Shown: piece by piece, positions 41,201-53,600 of the stretch
How positions within the stretch are numbered: the stretch's first letter is position 1
How the letters are laid out: every line of letters begins with the position of its first letter
Assembly (NCBI GenBank): GCA_027704905.1
Contig: CM051007.1
Span: 20,430,059 to 20,494,058 of the forward strand
Length of the DNA stretch: 64,000 bases
Direction of reading: 5' to 3'
Origin: Muraenolepis orangiensis
Taxonomy: Eukaryota > Chordata > Actinopteri > Gadiformes > Muraenolepididae
Translations under genes and position numbers: made by a program
The notes under the pieces: model-generated
Database searches by the model: none
What the model saw: only the letters and a program-made list of their open reading frames with translations
What the model was told of the DNA's origin: nothing

Positions 41201-44200
41201 AAGAAAACAGGCCCTGTTGCCTGTTGTTGGTTCTCTGAATGCCCTCCCCTTTCTTATCTGTGTTTTATTTTCATCTGGACAAAACATTTTGGCGTCAAAT
41301 GTTATTTAGCTTTATTTTTATTTAAATTGTCTGAATGCAGTGAATACTTTCCTCCTGCAGATTACATTAGACAATGGTGTGAAATCGCCATCTATTTTTA
41401 CACTGCTTGCCATGGACTTCTTGTAAAGATTCCTCCCTTTTCCATGTCCCCCTTTCTCCCTCCCTCCCTCACTCCACTCACTCACTCTCTCTCTCTCTCT
41501 CTTCCCCCCCCCCCCCCACCTCCACTGCAGCAAGCGGAACAGCTGGGCAGAGAGGACCAGACAAGACTGCACCGGAACAAGAAGCTGGTGCTCATGGTGG
41601 ACCTGGACCAGACGCTGATCCACACCACAGAGCAGCATTGCCCACGCCTGTCCAACAAGGTATTAAGAACCACAGCCGCGTGCCCCCTGCACTGCACCCC
41701 GGGCACGCCACACGGGCATCCTGGGTACCTCCTGTGTAACGCACACATACGAAGATGATGCAAATGCTTTGTTCGTTTATCTTTTTGTTATTTTTATTAA
41801 TTTGTGCCAGGGAAACATAAATCTTCATACAGAAATAACAGTTTTAAGTCCTTCATTTAGCCCTTCGTCATCTGATCAAGATCAGATCAAATTCAGTCGT
41901 TCAAATATATGAAACATCCTTTAATATAACCCTTTCACATGACTAAGCTTATTTTTGTGAAAAATGACATTCAATTGCCCTTTTAGCCAGTGCAAAATTG
42001 ATGCAACACATAAACATCGGCCATCGGTGAATGTAATCTTATCAACAAGGCAAATATTGGTGCATCCCTATCTCATTTTCTGATCTAGTGCAGTATTGCA
42101 AACATGACTGCTTTTATGTTGGATGCAGCCCATAGATCAGGGGTACATAGATCAGGGGTACTTCACAAGGGGTCCACTTGTGAATATTATACAAGGTCAA
42201 TGGTCCGGAACAATGCCAGTAAAGTGCATGACATAAATCATCATCCATAACATACACACACACATTCAATAGTACCGTATGGTGGCTTGGTTTGCCTGTA
42301 GTCAATGCCTTGAACCTCGGCACAAAATGTTGTTATTGCCAGGTGGAGGCACTGACCCAAGTGTTCATTTGTCAAACCGCTGAGTGTTTCACAATGTTCA
42401 TCATGGAAAATCACAGCGATATGTGGAACCGAACATGGTAAGCAAATGAATGGCCACCTTCTGAGGGCGGGGGGGACATTTGCCGCAGTAGCCATCTTTG
42501 TCCAGAATGTCACAGGATCACAGTCCACTTCCTTCGGTGCAACATTTTCCTGGAGATCTGTTAGCTTTGTTTGCAGAGATGAAACATTTGCCCACGGGAA
42601 GATGCTCTGTGCCTCTTGAGAATTCTTGAACATTCAGACTCCAGACATGGAGATCCAATACAGAGCAGGACTGGCCTACCCAGACTGGGTAGCCTACCCA
42701 AAATTGTGGTGCCTCTGTTATGACACACCTGAGGATCTCCAACGTCATTGGAAAGGAGGTACTGCTGACAACTGTGTGGCCTTGGAGTTTGAGCTCAAGA
42801 GTAATTATTTTAACAAAGTCAACTCGGACAGTTAACTCGGTCTGTTTATTACAGATGACCATCTGTAGATGGCCATCATACAATGCAACCAAGAGTAATA
42901 CGCTTACCTTTGTCAGAAATGCACACAAAAGCCGGTGCTGAAGTGCTGAGGAGGCTCTCGGGTAGTTCACAAGCTTCATCATTGTCTCCATGACATCTGA
43001 GTATTATTTTTCCAAGATTGCCACACAGCACTGACTGGTGAAGGAGGCAGTGGTATGACGGCAGGTCTGGATGGTGCTCTTTCAGGTGCTGAACAGCCAT
43101 CTTCTTTCTCCCAGTCATGACTCCATCAGAGAGCTCCATCAGTTGCAATGGACACCACAGTCTTGAGGTCAATTCCCATTTCATTCAGCATCTGCATGAT
43201 GGCTTAATAAATGTCCTCTCCCCTGGTGTGGCCATGGAGGGTTTTGAGGCCTTATGTGTCCTCAGAAACATTCCCTTTGCCTCACTTTAACCTAACGAAG
43301 ACACATAGCTGGGCCTTGTCAGTGCTGTCAGTTGATTCATCAACAGCCACTGAAAGCACTCTGCATTTTTGATGTCATCCATCAGCTGTGTCACCATGCT
43401 TTATCAAGTAATTTAGTTACCCTTGTTGTAGTGGAGTTTGATAAGGGTATCTGCTTAATTTTTTCCTTACCCCCCCCAACAAAGCCTTAGTTACTTAAGT
43501 CATGTACTCCTTCACTACTTCTGAATCAGAAAAGGGCTTTTTGTGCTTGCCCAAAACCCAGGCCGCTCACATTTGCTCTCTCTAGCATTGTCATAGAATA
43601 AGATTTGCTGTCCTCACCTCTGTGTTCTGGAGATACTGCGGTTTAAAATAGCTGTGCTTCGATTCATAGTGACCTTTCTCTGGCCATTCTTCTGTTCTTT
43701 TGATCAACTTTACTTTGCTTTGGGAACTTTGAGAACGACATGCTGCCAGCATTCGCAATGATGTATGCAGGTCCCTGACTAACAGTGACAACATGTTCAT
43801 ATCAATGACGCTGCACTTCTGATTGGGGGGAAAAAACCTTGCCCCTCCCTAATGCTACCAATGGGAGCATTAGACTAAATATATATTCATGTTCATTCTC
43901 ACAACGCGTCAAACACAATAATTATTTACATCTAATGTGACACGGGTTCCGGATTGATTTGCAGTTTGGGAAGCCCTGCAATAGATGGACCAGCTGTCAC
44001 TGATCCATTGCCATGGATTTCAGTGAAGTTCCACTTCACTACCACTGAAATCCCTGCCCAAACCTTTTATATTTTCAAGCATTTTAAATCGTAAACCAAA
44101 AGTGCAACTTAAATCTCCCTGTTTCTAATCCGATCATGTTAAAACTTGAGGCTTGTGTGTTTTTTTTCATTATTTTTTTTTCTTCCCCACCCCAGGGGAT

Positions 44201-47200
44201 TTTCCACTTCCAGCTGGGGCGAGGAGACCCCATGCTCCACACACGACTGCGTCCGCACTGCAAGGAGTTCCTGGAGAAAATCGCCAAGCTGTACGAGCTG
44301 CATGTTTTCACGTTCGGAAGCCGCCTCTATGCACATACTATTGCAGGTATTGCGCTAGTCCTACTTTTAAGGCCAAGGTCTAATTTGTGTGTTGGTTTAA
44401 GACCTATATCTATTTTTTTCATGGATGCATACAAGTGGCAAATTATGTTTCAGTGTACAGACCTCCATGCCATCAATCCAGCAAAATGCTCTCTGAAAGC
44501 TTTATCCATTTTCGCACCAGGCAACCTCCCAACCAGCTGCTGTTCTGTTGATACCTACATGCTTGCAGTGGAGAGAAGTGATGTCTGGCTCCTCTTTTAA
44601 GCAGGTTAAAACCTGGCAGCAGACAAAAACACGAGTTGTAGCTGTAGGTTGTTGTTGTAGCGCTTGTTCGTGAACACAAGAGGGCAGAAGCTGTCTTTTT
44701 TTACCCCCCCCCCTTCCCCTCTTCTGCAGAAAATGTATTTTATTCCCCAGGTCCACATCATTATGTCTGTATACCGGGGTTTGCCAAGACGGTATGTACT
44801 GCACACACAATAGCAAGGGAATTGACACGTCCAAAAAACACGTCATCCTTAACTTTGACTTCAGGTTCTATTTTTGAATTCAATGGATTAACAGACACTC
44901 GAAGGCGTCTTATCGGCCCCCTTGGGGTTTTTAACACTTGTCCCACAGGGGACGGAGAGAGACCGAGGGAGCAAGAGAGAATGGCACGGAGTATAGTGTT
45001 TACAGTGCTGACACTTCCCTGCTTCCGACAACAAACCCTTTTAGCGTGCACCAGGGAGTCGCCAGGTCCCCAGGCCACGGCAGGATCTGCCTCGTATCGT
45101 ACAAGACTGTTGGCAGTAATACATTTTCAGTTTGCACTTTCGGCGTTTTGCTCGACGCCTCCTCCGAGGGCGACCGAGGTTAGCGCTCATCTGATTGGTT
45201 CTGCCGGCGCAGCTGGCGCTGGTTCCTCTGAGGATGACCTGTTCCAGAACCGACAGTCTGGGGTTAAATGGTTGCCTTAATTGGAGTTGTGCCGGCAAGT
45301 GCTGTGTTTGAAGAGACTCCCTAGGAAGTGCAAAATAAGACGTTTAGCGGTAACCCGCGGTGCAGGCTCATATTTAGTCCTATGTTTCACCATAAAATAC
45401 CATAGATCTAGCCAAAAGACTCCAGTGGCGGGATGGCATTTGAAAAAAAGGGCCATTATGGGAATTAATTGTCTGGTCTGCTCATGAAAGGATTTATGTT
45501 CTAAGTTGTATTTGTGTTGGTTTTTATTCACACAGGTTTTTTGGACCCTGAAAAGAAACTCTTCTCCCACCGCATCCTCTCCAGGGACGAATGCATTGAT
45601 CCTTTCTCCAAGACGGGGAATCTAAGGTTTTAATCTTTTTATATGAATCTTTATATTCCCGATAAGAATTGCTCAGTCACTTCCTCACAAACCACTTTGC
45701 ACTCGCTTTCCATGGGCTGATGCTGGGAGTATGAAGGCAAATGATGATTTAGCTGATTGTACGCGGAGTTACTTTGAAAGTTAATTATCACAATATGTTA
45801 AAGGTGCCATGAGTCAGATTTAAGAGCTGTAATTTGAGTGTAATTTGTTAGAAATGCCACAGCCGTCCATCAGCTATTAGTAAGTGAAATGCTCTGTGAG
45901 AACATCGGTTCTGGTTGACTGTTCTGTTATGCCTTTTGTATGAGACCATTTATATTTGTCTTTGTTTTTTTGGGTTGTTTATTTTTCTACATCTTACACT
46001 CAATACTATTCTGCTTTTTACATCTCTCTCTCTCTCTTTACAACCATTAAATGTTACTACCTACGGCAGCTTTTAACTTGGGACCTCATAAGCCACAATC
46101 GGCCATCGTTTCGGTTTGTTTGTATCTGTATTTATATGTTTTGTGGTTGCAGTTCACTTTTCCACTACACCTTACCATGTAGAAGTTGTGTGTAATGTGT
46201 GGTGTGCAAAGTAAAGGTTAGGCATAGAGGCCATGTGTGGAGAGCTGGGATTCACAATTGGTCACAGTGGTCGATTCCCATGTGTCCTTCGCTGCTTTGA
46301 AATCAATCAATCAATCAATGGAAGCACGGTGCTGATTTTTTATTGACGTGTGAATGCCCCGGCACCCGGCCATCTTGCAGTAACCTCTTCCCGTGCGGGG
46401 ACTCCATGGTGTGCATCATCGACGACCGGGAGGACGTGTGGAAATTCGCCCCTAACCTCATCACGGTGAAGAAGTACATCTACTTCCAAGGCACCGGAGA
46501 CATCAACGCCCCGCCCGGCTCCCGGGAAGCCAAGAAGGGTAAGGTTTGCATTTCAATGTCAATCTATAGATGGAATAGACGGAAAATTGGTTCTCCCCCA
46601 AAAAACCCAGTGTATCATTTTCACTCATAATTTAAAGAGTTATTTTCCTATGTCAAATATTTTAAAATGTAAAAAAGTAATTAACACATGACCACTGAGC
46701 CACACAACCCCTGTGAGAAGATCCGGTCTGTGCTGTTGCATGATTCTTATACCAATGCCTTGTGGTCTTTATTGCCTCTGAGACAAAAGCAGCACAGAGC
46801 AGGCCGATAAAGAGACTCTAAGGTCAGGTGCTGCTGTTCAATGGTGAGCCGATCTCGGGAGCGCAGACCAAATGACCACCACCATCATCATTATCATCAT
46901 CACCACCGTAATCGCACTCGTAGCCTGTGTGTCCCGAGAACTCGAGTCTAATAAGCCTCAATGCCAGCCCAAGGCCTAATTAAGAATCCTACTGGTCTTC
47001 CGACCATGTCCGTGCATATCCTTCTGGGCTCTAACTGCTCATTAATGGGCCACTTGCAAGGGACATCCATAAGAGCACGCTGTAATATTGATCCCTTGAT
47101 TGGTAGGGTAGTAATTCCCTCACAATCGGCAATCGCTAAGGGGGGGGGGGGCTAGTCAATGTTTCTCGGGAGGGGTTTCAGTTGGCCCTCTGTGGGCCAG

Positions 47201-50200
47201 GCGGCGGGGGAAGTGGTGCCATCATGCCTGTGAACCGAGTGCTCGCCGTCGTCGTATTGACCAGCGCTAAGCCCGTGCTGGGAAGCTTGTCGATGGCGCG
47301 CGCCTCGTGCTCAGATGTTGTTGGTTTGCTTCAGATCTACATCACAACAAAAATGTATTCGGTCCGTGGAGAAAATAAGTGAGCAAAGGTTTATGGCTGC
47401 GATGAAAGTTAACTGGTGTTAAGTTTAAGCAGCCGGCAGCGATATCGTATAGCCAAAGTCATGAATCCGCTAACGGAAGAGCTTTGTTGGGCTTACTGTG
47501 TTGTGTGTGTGTGTTCAGTATGTTGGCCATCCCGTTGCTCATCTTTGTTTCCTTTTGTTTCCCAGCGAGTCGGTCTGCCGAGAGCGCCGAGCCGACGGGG
47601 ACGTCGGGGGGCGAGGAGCAGAACAATGGCCTCAAAAAAAGAGGGAAGGAGCCCAACGCCAACAATGGCAGCAAGGAGGAGCCCGCAGCACTTTCGTCCA
47701 CTCGGGAGACGCCAGCAGACACGCAAAGGACACATGCCACTGGGGGTGGGGAGGACAAAGCGGCCCAGGACCAGAACCGAGACCGGGACCGAGTGCCCAG
47801 ACGCCAGGGGAAATGTAGTCTGACGCAGATAGATACGGGCGACCGGACAGATCTCAGCGCCAAGGACGGAAGCGCGGGGACGCCGGCCTCTGAGACACCG
47901 GCCTCTGAGACACCGGCCTCTGAGACACCGGCCTCTGAGACACCGGCCTCGGAGACTCCGGCCTCGGAGACTCCGGCCTCGGAGACTCCGGGCTCTTCTC
48001 CAGCACAGGCTAACGCGGCCAACAACCTGGACTTTGACCTCTCCAGTGACAGTGACGGTGAGTCCGTCACAGAGAAGCCCGGCCCCCATGCGGCCTCGGA
48101 GAGCACATCAGGCGGTGACCCAGAGACGAGCCTGTCGGAGGGGCGCGTTCCACGGGACGCCTGTTCGACGCAGGACACCGGGGAAGGGGCGGGGGGAGTG
48201 GGTGGTAAAGATGCGGAGAAAGAAGAGAGCGGTAAAGGGAAGGATGACGTAGTAGCGGCGGCGGCGGCAGAGGGCGAAAGTAAAGAGACGGAGGAGGTGG
48301 TGGCGGGGAACAGCGCGGCGGCGGAGGAGCCTTCTCCGGAAAGCGCAGACCTCCCAGGCCCCGAGGAGCTGGGCAACGGCTGCTCGGACAAGAGGGAGCC
48401 TGAGACGGAGTCCCAGAACAGCGAGGTGTCCGGCGTCACCACCGGCGAAGAGCTGCTCGACCAGAGCATGGAGGAAGAAGAGGAGGAGGAGGAAGAGGAC
48501 GACGACCACGACCGGGACGATCACCTCATCTACCTGGAGGAGGTGCTGGCGAGAATCCACGCAGAGTACTACTCCCGCTATGAGGTCTACCAGAGAAAGG
48601 AGGCCCCCGAGATGCCCGACATCCGCAAGATTGTGCCGGAGCTGAAGGGCAAGGTGCTGGCCGGGGCCACCGTGGTGTTCAGCGGCCTCTACCCCACCAA
48701 CTACCCCATGGAGAGGACCCGCGAGTACTACCACGCCAAGGTGCTGGGGGCCGAGGTCGGCAAGAACCTGGTACTCGCCGCCGAGGACCCCTGTCGGACG
48801 ACGCACCTCATCGCAGCCAGAGCGGGTACGTTGACCGACTGCCACGAGTTATTCTCTCATCAGTTCTTGCGTGTTCAGTCCAAAAAATTGCAAAAGTGTG
48901 CCGCACACACACAAACAATATTGTGGTCACATTAATTACAAATGAATCTCCTTTTTGTTGTTGTCGACGTCACTAGAGTCTGTCGCTTCGAATCAGTTGT
49001 AATGTAATGTGTAATGGTATTCATCGATGCTGATACATTCACGGTCTGTTCTTCTTAATGGAATTCTGTACCGAACATCCACTGCCAATCTTGATCCTGA
49101 CTGATGGTCTTATTGTACCTTATTGGTACCTTATTGTAGAAAAAGCATTGTGCTTGCATCAGGGATTCTTTGTTTTACATTACGCACATCAAAAATAAAA
49201 TGGATCTATATATTGTAGGTTTTGAACATCAAAACATCATCGCGCAGCGCTGATATTGCACTTTAGCAGACTTCGTCTGCCCACTGCAAATCTCCTTTCA
49301 TTGTTTGGTCGACTGGTGCCGACCAACATAAATCTATCTCAATGTTGTATGGCTCCAGATCAGCAGTTATTCATGAGGGCAGTGTTGGTGATCAATGGAA
49401 AACAAAATCTCTATAATCAAATACCGGGGGTGGGGGTCAAAAAGGATGTGCTGAAGTTGAGCCAATCCATTTCCTGTGTTATTACATGAATGATGTGATC
49501 ATTGGCTTCCTATAGCCATGGTCTGGGCTTCGTCTGACAGTGATGCAGTGGGTGCAGTTTAGACGTTCACGGGAAGCATTTTTTATTTTATTTTTATTTT
49601 TAAAAACAACATGATTTAGTGGTTGTGAAAATTCCTGATCTTCACCCACTGATTACTGAGTGGATATAACATGGATAATGTTTTGTCCAATAGAAAACAT
49701 TACCAGGGAGATGATTGGGGGGGGGGGTGTGTGTGTGTGTGTGTGTGTGTGCTTGTTAACAACAATAAGGTGGACATTTACTGTATTTTCATTAAAAACC
49801 TTTTACACCTTGATAGATAGATAGATAGATAAATAGCTTTGACAAAGGTTTTCACCTTATTTCACTATTCATACGTTTTGCATTCCCTAACACTGCTTGT
49901 GACGTTGTCGCTGCGATTGTTGTGTTGGTGACCTGGTGTATCGTACTGCAGGTTGTGGTGGGGCCGCTGAGGCTGATTAACAGTTCATGTGTCCTTGGCA
50001 TGTTCCCCTCTATGAGAACAGGGATGAGTGTGAAAAAAGAATGACATTTGTTTTTAAATTACATTTTTCTCATAATGTGTTATTTCTTGTATTTTACCAA
50101 TTATGTGAGTATGTTTACAATATATTATACAAAAACAGAGAATTAACACAAATCCAGGTGCTTTAACAGGAATTTATCTTTTCATCCAGTCTTGAAGTGG

Positions 50201-50630
50201 TTGCTAAGCAGAAATCCCTCCCATCTTTAGACAGGTACCGTTTTTGTTTTTTAGAAGCAAGCATCACACAAGTGTACCCGGAGTGGAACAATCCCCCCAC
50301 AACCCCCCCCCCCCCCCCCCCCCCCCCACCCCCGACAACCACCACCACCACCACCAATTCCAGTCTCCTTCTCCAGAATCTGAGCTCGGTAGAGAGGCCC
50401 TGGTGGCCTTGGGAGCACACTTTAGCAATCAGCCGACCTCGCTACGTCGGCAGTGGGGAGACAATCAGCAGTACTCTAGAGGTGGGAGGAGGAGGGGGCG
50501 GCGGCGGTCGGGGTCGGGGGGGAAGATGAAGTCCTCAAGCAGACCACTTGGCCCTGAGCCAAGGACCCGTTGCTCAGGCCGCTACACTGACAAAGATGGA
50601 TATACTGTGTGTGTATGTATGTATATGTGC

Positions 50631-50673
<43 letters not shown>

Positions 50674-53600
50674 AATATATATATATACATATATATATGT
50701 ATGTGTATAATAGTAGCCCCCCAGAGTAGCAATACACACTGTCCCTTCGTGTCAAGAGTCAATAAATCACGATCAGATTGGCAGCACTATCTGACACCAG
50801 TCAACAAAGCTAACCCCCCCCCCCCCCCAACTTAAGGTAACGTTGTTTGGGGTTGAGGGGAAGGTGGAACCAAGTGTAAAGTGTTGTGGATTCTTAATTG
50901 AGATACATTTTTTGGGTGCACAGTGGATTGATTTACCGTTGTGCCTTTGACCAGTACATTTGAACACTTGAGCGAGCAAGTTTCTCGTTTGGGGACGTGA
51001 CCTCCTTCTCGTCATCCTCCCTCTCACACACTCTCTCGCTCGTTGGCCTCAGGCACTGAAAAGGTACGGCAGGCGCTGGGCTGCAAGCACCTGTACGTCA
51101 CCAGTCCTGATTGGCTGTGGTGCTGTCTGGAGCGCTGGGAGAAGGTGGAGGAGCAACTGTACCCTCTGAAGGAGGACATCTCCAAAACGCCACGGTAAGG
51201 GACCCTCGCCAGCGCCGTTCATTAAAGGTGTAGGAAACACTAACTAATGTTAACTGATTCTAGCTGTTGCTTGTGATAGAAGACCGTGACGGCACACACT
51301 TTCCTTATAGTGTCGTGCGGATGTGTATTTGTACTGTTTCAGGCGATAAGCCTGCTGATTTTCCATTTCCGAGGTTGAAAGTACAAAAGTGGGTAAAAAA
51401 AGTTGTAATGTTTGTGATGACGCTAGCATAAATAAGTATTTCCGGCCTTAGTATAACTTATGAGGCCTAGTTTAATTGTTAGTTGACCGCAGGGTCCCTA
51501 GTTTAGCTCAGACATTCGATCCCAACTTCATCCCTCTCCGGGAGACTATGCTCAAATCCGAGTGACATCTGTCGCACATTGCTGGAGACTTGGGCTCTTT
51601 GCTAAGTTTACGATTTTTTGTCTTCTACGAAAAACGTCATGGTAGGCTAAAATGTATTTGCTCTTCTCTTCTGGACGGGGTAAATTGAGCACAAGACTTA
51701 GAAGAAATAACAAAGCTTGAAATCTTGCTAGTGGTTTTACCTATTTGTTTTAAGCTTCATGCATACTTTGTTATCTGGTTATAACATGATGGTCATATTG
51801 GGAAAATACTAACTAAAGTCAGGCTAATACTACACTACTACTACTATACTACTACTTTCTGACGTTTCAAACTTATTTTGTCATTTTAAGGGCATATCCT
51901 CTCATCGACATTAATTCATACTATAAAACTGCCTATAACGATAAGTCTAGGTCTAAATTTCACGACGATGCAATACCATTCAAAGACGATAAACGGTAGT
52001 AGTTCATTATCGCCCAGCCCTAAGTAAACCCTTGGTAAACTCAAACCAGTACTGATGTCACAGGCTACTACCCCACTTGCCCTTTCCTTTAACCCGTCAA
52101 GAGATGTTGCTGTCCCCCCTAGTTTATTTTTCTTCCTTATCACAGGCCCCTCAAACACTCCTGCTGTCCATTAAAGAAAGACATCCACTGTCTATCTAAA
52201 TGTGAAACCACTCTCCACCCACCGCCACCAGATTAAGGTTTTTTTAATCCTTGCTTTGTTGCTGGGCCCCCACCCCCCGCAGGAGCAACAGCCCGGCGGC
52301 GCTGCTCGACCCCCAGGGCGTGGTTTTCCGCGACCCCGGCTTCTTCCACGCCGCCCAGCCCCTCCACAGACCGCTGCCCCCGGCGCCGGAGGTGCGCACC
52401 TACGACCCGGTCACGGGGAAGCTGATCCGCCGGGGCCCGCCCGTCCAGCGGCCACCCAGCTACCTCCAGCCATCGGGGTCCATGTCGCACCCGGACCACC
52501 GGAGTGCGTCCTCTCTCAGGTAGGGTAGTCCTTGATGTCTTGCGCTCACCGTGTGCACGCTCTACTTGTTCTTTGGATACTAGCTATCTTAAGGTTTAGC
52601 TTATGTTCCACCATCAGCCCACCCCCCCCCCCCCCCTCGCCACAACCAGCTCTCTCCTGGAAGGACAACACGGGGATATGAATTGAAATGTTCTTAAGTG
52701 CCGGGGATCTGCCCACGCGCTCCACATCATTTCAATGCGGTCGGTTATTTTTGCCGCGTTCCCATCTGTGCTCCCGACTGTGGGACGGAACGAACCGGCT
52801 GGTCCAGTGAAACATGAGAATGCACAGCGCTTGTCTCCCAACGGCGGTATGAGCTGCTCTTAAACGTACCCGTGCACATGGGTGGGGTGACTGGGTCGTA
52901 CCTGGTGCTCTACACCCCTACAGGCTATTATTTCCACATTCATCGAGTGTGCGATATGACCTTGCTTTTGTTGCTTGCTATTATCAAAATGAGGCCGCGC
53001 AGTGAAACGGACCTTTTTGCAAAAGTCTTTAAAAATACGCGTTTGACTGCACGTGTTCAGAATGTGCACATGCGCTGAAGTATCCACTCTCCTTCGTCTT
53101 TTAAGTTTACCCTACGTATTGTAACAAAGTGATACGGTAGATGTAATTGACATAATTAGCTAAATATGACGCACGAGAATGTCCCTATGACACTCAATGT
53201 GACACACATCACATTACGTGTACCCTGTCAGCCGTGGTACACTTGCCATTAAAATCGCCAGCTCGATTTGTTTTGGCATGCTTTTCCTTCTAGCGTCATT
53301 ACACAAAATTTGCTATTTCTGCACGGCACTGACGACAAAAAAGGAGAAAATTGAGTGTCGTTCATCCATTACTCCCCTTGAGTTCGACGAGACTGGTCGA
53401 AGGCCTGCAGCGCCCCGCGACTCTGCAGCCGGGAGCTGTGGTCTTCCACTTAACTTGGCTTGAGGTCGAGCACCCGGCACAGGTGCAAACAAAAGGCATT
53501 TAACCCCTGTATTTAGGAGTTGCTTGCTTTTGAATGAGTGTGCTCGAATCCCCCCACCGGGCGCCACGCGCGGGGAAGCTGGCTGATCAAGGCACTGATA

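Noticed and set aside
47459..48469. 336-codon antisense frame over ctdp1 exon 8
   Set aside because: Ser/Pro/Ala-rich mirror of a GC-rich acidic exon; the sense frame matches CTDP1 and splices in phase.
50197..50729. Pro/Thr-rich and Arg/Gly-rich frames of 110-161 codons
   Set aside because: Driven by the C25 run, (ACC)n and (TA)n in ctdp1 intron 8; no conserved motif.
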